Shown one piece after another: positions 34,861-46,794 of a stretch of 64,000 nt of DNA (positions within the stretch are counted from its first letter, which is position 1; each line of letters starts with the position of its first letter). Position numbers and translations under genes: made by a program. This DNA comes from Cristatella mucedo (Eukaryota > Bryozoa > Phylactolaemata > Cristatellidae), in contig WPIO01000079.1 in assembly GCA_009760855.2 (NCBI GenBank), positions 515,001 through 579,000 on the forward strand, in the 5' to 3' direction. The notes beneath the pieces are model-generated. The model saw nothing but the letters and a program-made list of their open reading frames with translations. It made no database searches and was not told where the DNA came from.

Positions 34861-34861
34861 T

Positions 34862-35258
34862 AATAATAATAATAATAATAATGTACTTGATAAAGCGCCC
34901 TCGGAGAACTTGATCTCTTTCTAAGCGCTTCATATTTGCTGCAAAGGGAAATGCAATTGAATGGTAAGTAAAATCATGCTTGAAAAACAAACAAAATGAA
35001 TAACATGATTAGGGGTGACATGCACAGGGTCAGCATGCAAATGTGGTTAGTCGCAGCATGCACAGTGTCAGCACGCATAAGCACATCAAGGACGAATCAC
35101 AGGGACCCACTAAATGCTGTCCTAAATAGGTGCGTTTTCAAGTTCCTTTTAAATGTGGTCAGGTCAGGGGATGTTCTGACGCAGGTCGAGAGGGAGTTCC
35201 AGGCTCTGGGAGCATACGAACTAAATGCACGGTCTCCAAAGGATTTGAGGTGTGTACG
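34862..35258 (-). mobile_element. LINE family A 3' fragment
   Basis: Reversed (ATT)n, GTACTTGATAAAGCGCCCTC, TTTGCTGCAAAGGGAAATGC and the end of ORF2 (NLKTHLFRTAFSGSL). Abrupt end at 35258 into GC-rich DNA. Confidence 0.9.
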
Positions 35259-35489
35259 TCCTTGCAGACGCGCGCGAGCACGCTGGGCGGATAGCTCCGC
35301 CGCCGCTTCCAAGCGGGGCACAGCGATACGCAGCACTCGCAGGTATGGCCGCCGACGGAAGCGGAGTAAGGAAGTAAGCAAGAAGGTCTAGTCCTTAACC
35401 TCACCGGATCACTCAGTCATTGAACGTTGAGCATTGAGCGTTATAGTTCAAAGTCACACAGAGGCCGTATCTGCACAGCTTAATGACAG

Positions 35490-35805
35490 GACTAATAATA
35501 AAAATAACGGTATATTTACATAGCGTCCTCAAGAGGACTCGATCTCTCTCTAGGCGCTTTACAGATGCTTTAAAAGAAAATATTTTCAAAAGGTTAGTGG
35601 TAACAAGCCCAGTGTCTGCAAGCAAATGACGTTAGAGGCAACATGTCCAGTGAGTGGTCAAAGTGCTCGCCTCAAAACAAGGTCAAGGTCTTAATGCATT
35701 TGATGAGGAGCCTGTGGGCTTGCGCCCCGTGGCATATGTAAAGCGCCTGAATAACGATTAGGTTCACATAGGGCGCAGTGCAAATGGATCGTTCTTATTT
35801 TTATT
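35490..35805. mobile_element. LINE-like tail (-) followed by partial SINE-1 (+)
   Basis: 35490-35600 is a reversed tail (ATAGCGTCCTCAAGAGGACT, CTCTAGGCGCTTTACAGATG). 35655-35800 carries SINE-1 sequence in forward direction (TGCGCCCCGTGGCATATG, AAAGCGCCTGAATAACGATT) with a damaged pol III promoter. Confidence 0.65.
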
Positions 35806-37329
35806 TATTTTCAACTCGTAAATGTAGCTAGTACCAATGTGCAACTCGACAATTCAAAATACAGAGTACAGCTGACTGACCATTAGATGAGATGGGCTTT
35901 CCTTCAGTCCAGGTCGTCGATTGTGCAACATCCGGTCCCTAGCTACGACAGCTCAGGAACCGCCAATAATCTCAAGTAATGTTAAAATCCGATCGACTGG
36001 CGTGCTACTATGCGATCGGGCTGCAGCACCGAGGTAGATATCCTTTCAATGCTGCGATATCCTTCGCAGACTGGCGTCTGCTAACATCGCTCTCAAGCTA
36101 ATCCGTCTACTGCCGCTATCCCTTGTTTTTATCTCCGTCTGTAACTCCACAAAGCCATAACGACTATGTGGGTGTTACCCACTAGAGTTTTGCATAGGGC
36201 ACGCATCCAAAATCTAGGTGGTTATCGTTACGCATTAGGTAGCCAACAGACTTCATCTCATGCAACGAAGAGAAAGTGGGAAGCATAGCAGAGTCAGGAG
36301 AGCAGTTGAGGTAGCGAGTAGCATGGACGTAGTAGCTCAGGACCGCTGGAAAGAAGGAGCCGTAGTCGGCAGCAGCAGAGTAGTTGTCGTTGCGTAAGAA
36401 TTGTGGAAGCGAGTTCCACAGTCTAGGACCTGCAGAGCTAAGGCTTCCGTCGCCAACGTTCTTCAAGCGGAGGAATGAAACGGTTAATTTAGTATCCATA
36501 CAGGACCTGAGGGTGCGAACAGGCTGAAACTGGTGCACCAGTTCAGTCAAGTACGGAGGAGCCACGTAGCGGCGTACCTTGTGGGTCAGCGTAAGAACTT
36601 TTCTCTGCATCCGTTGATCAACCGTACTCGCTCTTTTAGCAGAGGAGACGCGTGATCAAGCTTCTGGGATTTGAAGACTAGCCTGGCAGACATATTCATA
36701 GCCAGCTGCATTGGCCATCTTTCTTTTTTTCGGTAGCTCAGCCAAAAGCGAATTGCAATAATTGAGCAGAGACAAAACAAAGGAACTAGTTGAATTCTTT
36801 GCAAGCCACCGTGGAAGACAGCACCTTATCTTAGATAGGGATCAAACATGATGGCAAACTGTAGAAGCAGTCTTCTGAATGAGTATTTTTAAATGTAGGC
36901 AGCTGATGAAAACGACGCCTAAATTTTGAGCCCGTCGTGATGGTCGCACAACAGCATCCCCTACTAGAAGAGCAAAGCCTCTTAATCCCGCCACACGCTT
37001 ATGGTGTCCAATGAGAAGCCGTTCAGTTTTATCGTCATTTAGGTTCAAGAAATTTTTCGACGTCTAGGATCGAATTTCGGCAAGGCAAGCATTCAGTTAA
37101 TCAGTTGCTGCTGCAGATTCCGACGTTTGGATGACAAATAAAGCTGAGTATCGTCAGCTTACAATGCACGCATCCTATTCGATGGGCCTCATTCACTTTT
37201 CCAAGAGGCTGAGCATAAATGGAGAAGAGCAAGAGACCGAGGACGGACCCTTGAGGAACTCCACAGGTGACCGGTCTCGTGGACGAGACCTGATCCTCAC
37301 ACGACACGGATTGAACATGATAATAAATA

Positions 37330-37507
37330 CTAGCGGATTAAACAGTCTCTTTCCTATAGCGACAGAAGAGCCTTTACTGCTATCACCACTGCTCGCAGCA
37401 GCGATAAAGAATCGGCCACTGCAGGAATCGGCGGTACGACCTCGGGACCGTGGTCGTGAAAAGGAACCGCCTTACCTAGTGTGCCATCGCGGCTCACCGA
37501 GCGATCA
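37330..37507 (-). mobile_element. SINE-2 copy inside the family B LINE
   Basis: GATTAAACAGTCTCTTTCCT (tail), GCAGCAGCGATAAAGAATCG and CTTACCTAGTGTGCCATCGC (A box). It splits RT motif A from motif B. Confidence 0.85.
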
Positions 37508-37734
37508 GATAGGTGCGATTTAAACCACGCCAGCGCCTCATCTGCCGAACCGATCGTTGTTCTCAGTCGTTCAAGTAGGGCATCGTGATCAATGATATCG
37601 AAGGCAGCTGATAGATCTAGTAGAGTTAGGGTGGTGACATACCCGTCATCGTGGCCATATACATAGAAGTCATTGTTACCACGGAGGAGAGCAGTTTTTC
37701 AGATGAGTGCTGCCTCTCAAACCCCAACTGAAAC

Positions 37735-37895
37735 GTCTCTCTGACATATTATTTAATATGACATATTTTAATTGTAATATATTTAAATAAAATAAATTAA
37801 ATTAAAATTGAAATTAAAAACTAAAATCAAATTAAAATTAAATTTATGTAATAATACATATTTTAATATGCCATATTTATTTAATATGCTCTACC
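37735..37895. repeat. AT-rich low-complexity tract
   Basis: AAATTAAAATT-type degenerate repeats with flanking palindromic TTTAATATGACATATTTTAA-like segments, inside the LINE relic. Confidence 0.7.
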
Positions 37896-38394
37896 AGCTG
37901 CTTAGCAAAAAAATCAAGAATCTTTGACAAAAAGGAAGAAGAGAAACGATCGGCAATAGTTTGAAAGGACCTTGGAATCTAATCCAGCTTTTATAAGTAT
38001 CAGTCTAACAATTGCCGATTTGAAGGAGTTTGGTACGACCCTTTGTTCAAAAAAAGCATAGATTGGAGGCACGAATGCGCACAATTTTTCACTAAAGAAG
38101 GCGGAAAACGTTTCGGCTGAGCCATTAATATCTGGTGAGTCAGAACTCTCAGCATTGGTTAGTAAATTGTTTACCGTCTTATAAATCGGTTTTTGGTCCG
38201 ACTGGAAGGACTTCAGTTTTCGAATGAAAAAAGAAGCCCTGGCTTTTTTAACCATCCGGATAAAAATTCGAAGGAAATCTTTGACATTAACTAGATCTGC
38301 ATCAGACCCCGATTTCGTTAAACGACGTTTAAGGCTGGCGACATGCTGATTTGAATGCATGCCACTTAATCGGCGTTGCACAGTTGTTGGGCAG

Positions 38395-39460
38395 CCTCTC
38401 AAATTCCGCCAACTAAATATCCGCTCGTTAAAAACCAAGTGGTTATTTATCCGCGATCAGGCTGTCCTGGAGAAGCTAGATGCATTTCTGTTTACCGAAA
38501 CTTGGATGGCGCCTTGTTCCAGTAGCTGTTTATCTGAGACCACCCCACTGGGGTTCTCATTCGTTCAGTCTACGCTTACTGACGCGGTTCGTGGCGGTGG
38601 GTGTCGCGATTGTTCTTCGTGAATCTTTTGGCTATATTATATTCAGTTTTTCTTTTAGGCCATCTTTTAAATCGGTTTCAAGCAGGTCTTCATCAAAGAC
38701 AGTGCCTCTCACCATTGCGATATACCGACATCTAGCTGGCTGTATAAACTCGTTCATAGAGGAGATTTCGTATTTCCTCGCTAAAAATATGTGTGTGTGC
38801 GTGTGTGACCGGCCGTTCATGATTGCTGGAGACTTCAATATTCATGTTGTAAAACCTATAACAACCAGGTCTGCTCATTTATTGAGTGTCTGGAGAATCT
38901 TGATTTGGTCCAATACGTTAATCATACCGCTCACGTCGGTGGCCATACCCTAGATCTCGCGATCACTAAGGATGTCTGTGTCACTGACCTTGTGGTGCGC
39001 CCGCTGACCCTCTCGGATCATTGTTTGGTCTCGTTTACTGTCACTACTTCATTTTACGTACAGGGTAATGTCGAAATTGTCCAGCGACGTAACTTAAAAA
39101 GCTTTGACAGTACTACATTTATGAAATCTGTGATTAAGGTCTTCTTGATCTGCACCCAGACTCGACCGACCGCCTCAATACCCTCACTGATGCAGTGAAC
39201 ATGAAATTTAGGAGTGCTCTTGAAAAGAATGATTTCGTTGATTCTATCGTGTACAGAGTCTTGGAGATTCCTTTCAATTTGCAAAAACACTTCATCCCTT
39301 GGGCCACTAAAGCGAGCGAACGCTTCCTGCGAACGCGAGCTTTCCCGAGATCTCGGTCAAGCCCGACCATTTGTGGTCCTGTTTGGTCTGACCTCCGTCT
39401 GGTGGTGAGTGAGATGTGGCGCTCCCTGGATTGGATTACAGGTTCGATCGCAGAAATATG
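38395..39460 (+). mobile_element. LINE AP-endonuclease half, inverted relative to its RT half
   Basis: The plus strand encodes an EEP endonuclease with several frameshifts: LNIRSLKTKW at the start, DAFLFTETWMAP, FMIAGDFNIHVV, HVGGHTLDLAITKD and LTLSDHCLVSFTV, which are the metal- and phosphate-site motifs in the expected order. It continues into the start of the EN-RT linker. The minus-strand neighbour begins where this ends in protein order, so the two parts look like one LINE whose 5' portion was inverted. Confidence 0.85.
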
Positions 39461-39589
39461 AGCATCCTAAATCGATAGCTGGAGATGGCATGAAGCCAAA
39501 TTCTCCTGGTTCTTCGCTACACGTTTTTTTCCTGGATTTCCTTCTTCTGGATAAAGCCCAAGTTAACTAAGAGCTACGGGTACTACGGC

Positions 39590-39955
39590 TCTTCTCTCCT
39601 TTCTCTTCATCTCCTCTCTCCTCCTTTCTCCTCTTTTCTCTTCATCTCCTCTCTCCTCCTTTCTCCTCCTCTCTCCATCTCCTCTCTCCTCCTTTCTCCT
39701 CCTCTCTCCATCTCCTTTCTCCTCCTCTCTACTCTGCATTCCCTATCCTCTCTGCATTCCCTATCCTCTCTGCATTCCCTATCCTCTCTGCAGTCCCTCC
39801 TCTCTCTCTCTCTCTCTCTGACCTCTATTTCCTCGCACCTATTTCCTCTTCTCTTTCTGTCTCTTTCTTCTGTCCGCTCTCCTTAATATCTCTTTCCGGT
39901 CTCTCCTTTCTCTTCATCTCCTCTCTCTTTCTCCTCTCTCTTGCAGCCACTGCTG
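39590..39955. repeat. Polypyrimidine (CTCCTTTCTCC)n-like tract
   Basis: Several hundred bases of C and T with internal higher-order repeats (CATCTCCTCTCTCCTCCTTT; a 16-bp TCTCTGCATTCCCTATCC-like unit about four times). Confidence 0.92.
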
Positions 39956-40474
39956 TTGTGAGTGAGTGTTCTACTTCTTTCTTGCTCAAACGACAGGCAA
40001 GCTTAGCTGCCGAGCTCTACGACGACCGGAGCTTTTTATTGCACGGGGAACTGGTAGTAGCGACTTGCACAGTTGTGGCGGTGGTGATATCATAAATGAT
40101 CTGAACAGCTTGGCTGCGACACCCTGTTCTAAGCTGGCCGCAATGTTTGCAGCGCTACCTAGCTGAAGCAGACAGACAGCACTGCGGAGTTGATGTTAGC
40201 ACTGTCTGCGGACTCAAATCAAGGGTTCGAGCGATTCCTGCAGCAAGCATCATCCTTCACTGAGAAATGCAAGTGGAGTGATAGCCACCGAAGCACTATT
40301 ACCGCTGCACATGTGTGAAGCCGTTTAACGTGCTGACGCAGTGTCTTTTTAAATATTCTCTGGGTGACTCGCAGTCACCTGGCAGCTTTGGCTCAGCGGA
40401 GGTTCACAACTCCTAAGGATGGCTTTCGAACGGCTCTTTCCGGTGTAAATACGCGGAGTTTCACAAAATCAGGC

Positions 40475-40632
40475 ACGACCGTTACAGCCCAGGAGGTGAG
40501 GGGCTCGCTCTGCACGACCGAGGTCGTAGGTTCGAATCCTGCTGTGCACGATTCTGTATTGCCAACCGCAAGCGGTGGCTACGGCCATTAAGGCTATTCT
40601 ACCGCTGTAAGAATGAGGCTGTTAAATTAGCC
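40475..40632 (+). mobile_element. SINE-2 copy
   Basis: B box GTAGGTTCGAATCCTGCTG, body GCAAGCGGTGGCTACGGCCA, tail AAGAATGAGGCTGTTAAATT. The A-box region is altered. Confidence 0.78.
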
Positions 40633-40639
40633 AATTATA

Positions 40640-41870
40640 ATTTGGAACAATGTATACCGTTTCTTGTAGTGGGGGCCAACAAATTGCATAGTATCTGCAC
40701 CTCTTCTGAGAGCACAGTCGAAGCTTACTTCCTAAGAAACGACACTTCCTACGAGAGAGAACAACACTCGCTCCAATGGATACTTCCTACATTATGATAC
40801 TTCTAACAAGCTTCCTAAAATAGCTCTTATTTCTTACGAAGAAGGTAAGGAGATTGTACGGAGAAGTACGCTAATGAAGCCCACCGGACGGCTGACGTTT
40901 GACGAAAAGCATCGCGAGATGTCGCCGGAAGAAGGCACCGAGCCAAGATGACTGCCAAAAAGGCAACACATTCGGCGCCTCATCAGGAGCGCCAGCGCCG
41001 ACTCGTTTCTCAGCGTGACCCTCGCGTCGGTCAAGTAACGCTCCTGTTTAGGGAACTGCGGAAGTTCCCTTTTTAATTACCCCTACAGGCTGCTGTGCAA
41101 CGCTAGCCAGCGGGCATGAGTCATGCATGGCAAGTCACCTAAGGATGTTTACAATCAACTCGTTGAGTAGAAGCACTACGTAGCTACGTGCACGACGCAG
41201 TCCTTCTTACGTAGGCTTTTTGGAAGAGTATTTCCATAGCTTTGCTAAGTATCTTACCGCATCTTAATGGTCACGTGCAGTGAGACCTATAGGCGAAAAG
41301 CGCACACAGCGAGCGCAGTCGATTTTTAAGTACGTCTCTAACTGGCGCTGACGAATATGGCCAACGAGTCTGACCTTTTAATCAAGCATTCACATTCAGT
41401 CGTGCGTATTCTATGCTAAAAGAGCTGCGAGCGGCTTCCGGTTAATTTCTGTATGTGTAGAGCAAAGCGTACGCACAGGCTTTCAAAGTGGGCCAGGAGA
41501 AACTGCTTTTTTGAAGTTAGCGATCGCGATACGTGCATACGCGTTTTATGTGCACGTATCACGTGATACGATCGCGATGCGCCCGCGTACGTGCAAATGC
41601 TGCGTTTCGCGCCTGGCCCAAAGAAGACGAGGCCAAAAGGCGGTCAAGCGCCAGAGGGCGCTGCGCTGGGTGTGCTAGCTCGCTTCGCAAGTACTTTCGC
41701 CAGCCGGCCGGCTGAGAGTTAGGCTACAAGATTAATGGGCCACAGCGGCAGCAGCCGCCTACTCCTAGCGCCGCCCACGCGTGGGAGCAGATGCGATGCG
41801 CGCTCGCGGGCCACCGCCGTAGCCCGACGAGGTGGACCGCCTCGAATGAAGCGACCGCTTTGTCGGCGGC

Positions 41871-41916
<46 letters not shown>

Positions 41917-42180
41917 TCCGGACAAAGCAGCCGCCTCCGACGCTCGCGAGGCGCGCCGAGGAGGCGCCGCAGTCGGCGATAGGCTTTTATGATGGTCACG
42001 TGCCAATAACTTGAGGGGCGAGTGCCCGCGTCCGAACGCGCTCGCTCGCGAGATATGCGGTCGCGCCGGGCCGCGCTGACGTAGCTAATCTGCCCAGGCA
42101 CCGCACCGTGGGGAAATGGCGGCGACAGCGGTGGCGACAGCGACGGCGGCAGCGGCGGCGCGGCGCTCTTCCGCTGTCAA
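40640..42180. other. Unassigned DNA, GC-rich towards the right
   Basis: From 41,500 the sequence is CpG-rich and contains a (GGC)n run at about 41869-41917. Frames are open on both strands because of composition. No gene supported; a CpG-island promoter is possible. Confidence 0.4.
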
Positions 42181-42182
42181 GT

Positions 42183-42305
42183 AATGTATCTCCGTCTGTA
42201 ACTCCGCAGTCATAAAGACCATGTGGGTGTTACGCAGGAGAGTTTTGCATAGCGCACTCACAGCCTAAGCGGCTTTCGGTACGCATTCGGTAGCCAACAG
42301 ATCTC
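42183..42305 (-). mobile_element. LINE family B 3' tail
   Basis: ATCTCCGTCTGTAACTCCGC, GTGTTACGCAGGAGAGTTTT and CCTAAGCGGCTTTCGGTACG match the reversed family B tail of 7560-7680. Confidence 0.87.
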
Positions 42306-42309
42306 TGTC

Positions 42310-43165
42310 GAGCGATTCGTCGTAGCGCGCCGCGCGATGAGACAACCGGGTGAGCGAGCGGGCGGAAATACGCTCCCGCGACCGTGGTCCTAGTTTTAGG
42401 TTTACGCTAGTTTTATGGCGCCGCGGGCGACGCAGCGCCTGACGGGCCGCTGTCGCCGCCGCCGTTGCCGCTGAGTGGGTGCAAACTTCAGTCGCGAATC
42501 GTGCTGGAATGTCGATGGCGCTGTCGGAGGGCGCTGAGAGCCCGGCCGGCCGGGCTCTCAACGTCCCATGGCCAGGCTTTGCACTACCTAACCATGGCCA
42601 AGCTTTGTACCAAGCGGCCTGTGTGGCGCACGGAACTCCGCCAGATCTTCGATTTCGCCCCGGATTACCGTGACCTCGCGGGTTATGCGACGCTTTCGCA
42701 CTGTCGCTTCGCTGTCCCCGCTTCCGGGCGGCGCCGAGCTCCCCGAGCCGGAGACAAATCGGCTGCTCGCAGATCGGCGGTGGCGGCGGCGGCGGCGGCG
42801 GCGGCGAGGGGATTTCGCAAGCCAGATCAAGATGGCCTTGAGGTTATTCGCGTTTTCTGAATGATCACGATTGGGAGATGATTACATTGTAATCCGTGGC
42901 TAGGGGGACATAAACAGGCCAACTCGCGTGGCTGTCAGTTTTGCTTTGGGCGCCGACGGCTGTGATGGCTGCTGACTCTCTAGCTGGAGAGGTGAAATCG
43001 AGCCTCTCTGAGGCCGTGCAATAGACTTGCCTAGATTGGTGACTTTGGCTTGCTATATTACAGCATGGACATTCTTTATTTATGCCTCGCTCTAAAGCGT
43101 ATTTTAGGTGCCCACAAAGCGATCTAGTTCTATGGGTGCGAAAAAAATGCACCTGTACTAATTAA
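42310..43165. other. Unassigned DNA with (GGC)n run
   Basis: GC-rich until about 42830 with a (GGC)n run at 42776-42806; AT-richer after. No gene supported. A short 12-mer GCCCGGCCGGCC palindrome occurs near 42540. Confidence 0.35.
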
Positions 43166-43167
43166 AG

Positions 43168-43320
43168 CGCCGAGCTGGTTTGGTCTAGCGGTTAAGGTGC
43201 TCGCCCCGACCGAGGTCCGACTGAGGTCGTGGGCTCGAGCCCCGAGGCATATGTGAAGCGCCTGAATAGAGATTAATTTATCTTGGGGCTCTATATAAAT
43301 GAATTATTTATTTATTTATA
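43168..43320 (+). mobile_element. SINE-1, best-preserved copy
   Basis: Starts GCGCCGAGCTGGTTTGGTC, A box TCTAGCGGTTAAGGTGCTC, B box GTGGGCTCGAGCCCC, then the tail GTGAAGCGCCTGAATAGAG, TTATCTTGGGGCTCTATATA and (ATTT)n. This is the reference copy for the family. Confidence 0.92.
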
Positions 43321-43324
43321 AAGC

Positions 43325-44435
43325 GAGAAAGTCCGTCCGTCCACCACACGGCGAGATGGCGATCAGTACTTTCCGGAGTAATATGTAATAGACGGGTAAA
43401 GTTGTGTGCAATATTGTATAGAACTAGCGAAGCGAGTCCACAGACAGTAAGGTCTATTTATTATTATTATTGTCATTAATATTTTTATTATTTGCTATCA
43501 TTTACATGCTAGCATGTAGTATTACAGTATCTTGTGCAACTAGCAGTAGCTGCGCTTGGTGGAGCTTCAGCTTCGCCGGCATCGTGTATGCTTTGGCAAT
43601 GACTGGCATTATTACTTGCGTGCGCTGTTTCTATGGCGAAAGACTTCAATTCTGAAGCCACTACATTGCGTTCGTAGCAGGTACGTGTGCGTAGCAGGTG
43701 CTCGTTCGTGCCTCGCCTCATCGTTTGTCCTTGGATTCGCGTAGACTCACTCGTCGGTAAAGCGCAATACGGTTCCGCGTCCTTTAAGGAAAATAAAAAA
43801 AAATAAGTGCGGCAACCTCTCAGATACCGGCGAACGGGTACGATCACGTAGCAGTTACTGGCGTACCTGCTCCGGCGGCGCTATAATCTACCGTCGTCGC
43901 GCTCCTTAGCAGAGGCGTCTGCTCTATCGTACGGATAAAGTGAGCTATTTATAACTGTTCACAAATCGCGGGGTTCCTCCGCTCACCCCTGATGTTTCTT
44001 TGAGAATTCCCCGCATCGATGGCCGATGCAATCGCTCGCTCCCTCTGCACCAGCTAGCGCCATTATGTAGACGCCATATGCTGCCAGTTTCGCACCGACC
44101 GTAAATTGCAGGCGAAGAAGCAATGAAAGCTCGCAAAGAAAACTTCGCGACGCGACGAGCTATCATAGGCTTTGCAACCGACTGCAGAAGGCACGTCACG
44201 TCCGGCTTGCAGCCTTGCGCCGCCGTTCCACATCCAACCGCTCTTCTATTTGCTTCAAGCCTGTTTGCTTGTACCGTGCATCGTCGCGGGACGTGAGTGT
44301 ACGAGCTCCAGATAAAGGGATCGGGTCGGGTCGGGGCGGGCGGCTCGCCGAAAACGAACGAGTGCTTATTCTATACCCTCCTACCAGCCCCCATCGACAG
44401 TGCGAGGTCGAGATCACTCCTTGTTCACATCATGC
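43325..44435. other. Unassigned host DNA
   Basis: No supported gene. A short ATT-rich patch (43455-43490) may be an old LINE end. Confidence 0.35.
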
Positions 44436-44439
44436 CTTG

Positions 44440-44668
44440 TTCGCTTATGCGGCCTTGCGACACTGTTCATGCTGCCACTAACCGCATTAAATGCTGACCC
44501 TGTGCATGTCATTTTTCAACCATGTTATTCTCATTGACATCGAGCATACTACCACTGACCATTCGATCACGCTCCCTTTGCAGCATATTTAAAGTGCTTC
44601 GGAAGAAATAAAGTTCTCCGAGGAAGCTATACACGTGTATTATTATTGTTGTTATTATTATTATGCCG
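44440..44668 (+). mobile_element. LINE family A-like 3' tail, diverged subfamily
   Basis: CATGCTGCCACTAACCGCAT, ATGCTGACCCTGTGCATGTC and AAAGTGCTTCGGAAGAAATA, ending in (ATT)n. Confidence 0.82.
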
Positions 44669-44669
44669 T

Positions 44670-45255
44670 TATGATCTCGCTAACCGCATAGTTTGAGTAG
44701 CAGCACAGCGCGTGCAATGTTCTAAGACCTGAAGCTCGCTCGATGCAAACGATAGCGACACGACGCTCTCGAAATTCCGCAAACAGAGCTAGCAACGATG
44801 CCGTAGTGTACAAAGCACGCACACGGCGGGCCGTCGCTCCAAGCGAGCCAGCGCGGTCACGCCCATGTCTTACGTAGTGGCAGCCAGGTCATAGGTCACA
44901 AGTCGATAGATCTCGTTCGCACGTGTTCGCACGTCGCGCTGCTCACGAGCCTCGGAGGCTTATCGCGACTGTTTCGTAAGCGGCTCGGTTCTAATTCGGC
45001 GGCCAAGCTTATTGGTAGCAAGTCGAGGTTCACATCGAGGCTCGTTGCTCGTCATCGCGGGGCATCGCAGCCATTCGCGCGTCGTCTCTGCCGCTCCGTA
45101 TCCGGGTGTTATGTTTTCGAGGGCTAAACCTTGCCTTGAACGGAAGCTGACCTACCTACGGAAATCGGCTCCGTAAATCCACCCGTATGTTCAACTGCCA
45201 CCGCCTCTAGCTCGAGCTACCTTCCGGTGTGGTTCACTCGTGCTGAAACAACTGT
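44670..45255. other. Unassigned host DNA
   Basis: No supported feature. Confidence 0.35.
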
Positions 45256-45405
45256 AATCAGCCGCGATGGCACACTATGTAAGGCGGTTGCTCTTCGCGG
45301 CTACAAATCCTGCAGCGGACGATCCTATATCGCCGCTGCAAGATGGTGGCGGCGAGAGCCTTTAAGGCTCTTCTGTCGCTATACGAAAAGAGGCTGTTCA
45401 ACCAG
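45256..45405 (+). mobile_element. SINE-2 copy
   Basis: CACACTATGTAAGGCGGTTG (A box); the B box is shortened (GGCTACAAATCCTGCAGCG); tail TCGCTATACGAAAAGAGGCT. Followed after about 45 bases by a SINE-1 copy. Confidence 0.78.
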
Positions 45406-45449
45406 CTCGGGTGCGCCGAGATCTTAGCATGCAGCACCTTAATATGCTC

Positions 45450-45600
45450 GCTGGTTTGGCGCCCACTGGTTAAGGTGCTCGCCCGACCAAGGTCAAGATG
45501 GATACCTTTGATGGCCAAGGCCGTGGGCTCGAGCCTCGTAGCATAGGCTAAGCGCCTGAATAGAGACTAAGTTCCCCTAGGGCACTGTCCAAGTGAATTG
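45450..45600 (+). mobile_element. SINE-1 copy
   Basis: GCTGGTTTGGCGCCCACTGG, TTAAGGTGCTCGCCCGACCA, GTGGGCTCGAGCCTCG and GCGCCTGAATAGAGACTAAG, all in the family order. Confidence 0.85.
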
Positions 45601-45994
45601 TATATTTGTGCTCATTTTTTACTTAAGGCATGCTTCTGCTCATAAACTGTTCGTTTTAATGTCCACTGACCGGTTCTTTTTTTAGTTTTTTTCGACTAAA
45701 GAAATCGGCTTCCAGCGGGCAAGCAGCCGTTGCGAGCCGTTCACTGGTGGCCGTGCAGCCCGTAGCCAGGATGCTGGTCCATCACTCCATCATCCAAGAG
45801 GCCAACTTGAAAGTGAAGAGCACTGGTGAAGATGTGCCGCAAACAGTGTTGCTCTCTCTCTAAGATAACTGTCCAAGATAACTAACTGACAAATCCGTAG
45901 CCTGCGGAATGTCTAGAACTAACCAATCGATCGCGCTTCCTTGATAGTTATGCGTATAGTGCCTAGAAAGAGTCTCAATAGACGCTTTTCAAAC

Positions 45995-46790
45995 GTAATA
46001 ATAATAATGATAATAATAATGCACTTGATAAAGCGCCCTCAGAGAACACAATCTCTATCTAGGCGCTTTAAATTTGCTGCAAAGTGAAATGCAATTGAAT
46101 GGTAAGTAAAATCCTGCTTGAAAAACAAACGAAATGAATAAGATGGTTAGGGGTGACATGCACAGGGTCAGCATGCAAATGTGGTTAGTGGCAGCATGCA
46201 CAGTGTCAGCACGCATAAGCACACCAAGGACGAATCACAGGGACCCACTAAATGCTGTCCTAAATAGGTGTGTTTTTAAGTTCCTTTTAAATGTGGTCAG
46301 GTCAGGGGATGTTCTGACGCAGGTCGGGAGGGGAGTCCCAGGCTTTGGGAGCATACGAACTAAATTCACGGTCTCCAAAGGATTTAAGGTTTGTACGAGG
46401 TATTTCTAGACTGTTGGATTCCGAAAAGCGGGTGGTACGATGCTTGGCCTGATGGGGGAGTATATCTGAGAGATAGGCTGGAGCCATAGAATGAAGGGAC
46501 CTAAAAGTGAGCGAAAAAACCTTGAAGTCAATCCGTTGCTTGACTGGTAGCCAGTGCAGGTCGGCGAGAAGTGGAGTAATGTGGCAACTGCGACGCTCAC
46601 GACAGACAAGCCTAGCTGCAGAGTTTTGCACCAGCTGCAATCGCCTGATCGCACATGCTGGTAGGCCAGTAAGCAGTGAGTTGCAGAAGTCGAGACGGGA
46701 TGTCACGAATGCATGGACCAACTTGGGCGTGGTATCCGTATCTAAACAAGCCCGAATTTTAGCAATGCTATGAAGCTGAACGAACGTATT
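45995..46790 (-). mobile_element. LINE family A, well-preserved C-terminus
   Basis: Nearly the same sequence as 8030-8870 in reverse. The minus-strand frame 46721-46302 is open over the full C-terminal domain apart from a frame change close to its end (APKAWDSPPDL). Clean (ATT)n end at 45995-46020. Confidence 0.92.
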
Positions 46791-46794
46791 ACTA

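Larger units (their letters stand above)
36140..38390 (-). mobile_element. LINE family B: linker, RT and 3' end, minus strand
   Basis: Longest family B copy. Reading right to left: EN-RT linker (LKRRLTKSGSDADLVNVKDF, then KPIYKTVNNLLTNAESSDS, 38350-37980); RT motif A (LLDLSAAFDIIDHDALLERL, about 37640-37560); a SINE-2 insertion (37330-37507); motif B region [18 protein letters not shown] (about 37260); a degraded motif C; FALLVGDAVVRPSRRAQNLG (about 36950); the C-terminal GPRLWNSLPQFLRNDNYSAA (about 36400); and the tail to about 36140. The 5' part (AP endonuclease) is present but inverted (next feature). Many stops. Confidence 0.87.

Noticed and set aside
41719-42864. Alanine/arginine-rich genes in the GC-rich region
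   Set aside because: Frames are open on both strands because of (GGC)n and CpG-rich composition; no splice signals or domains support a gene.
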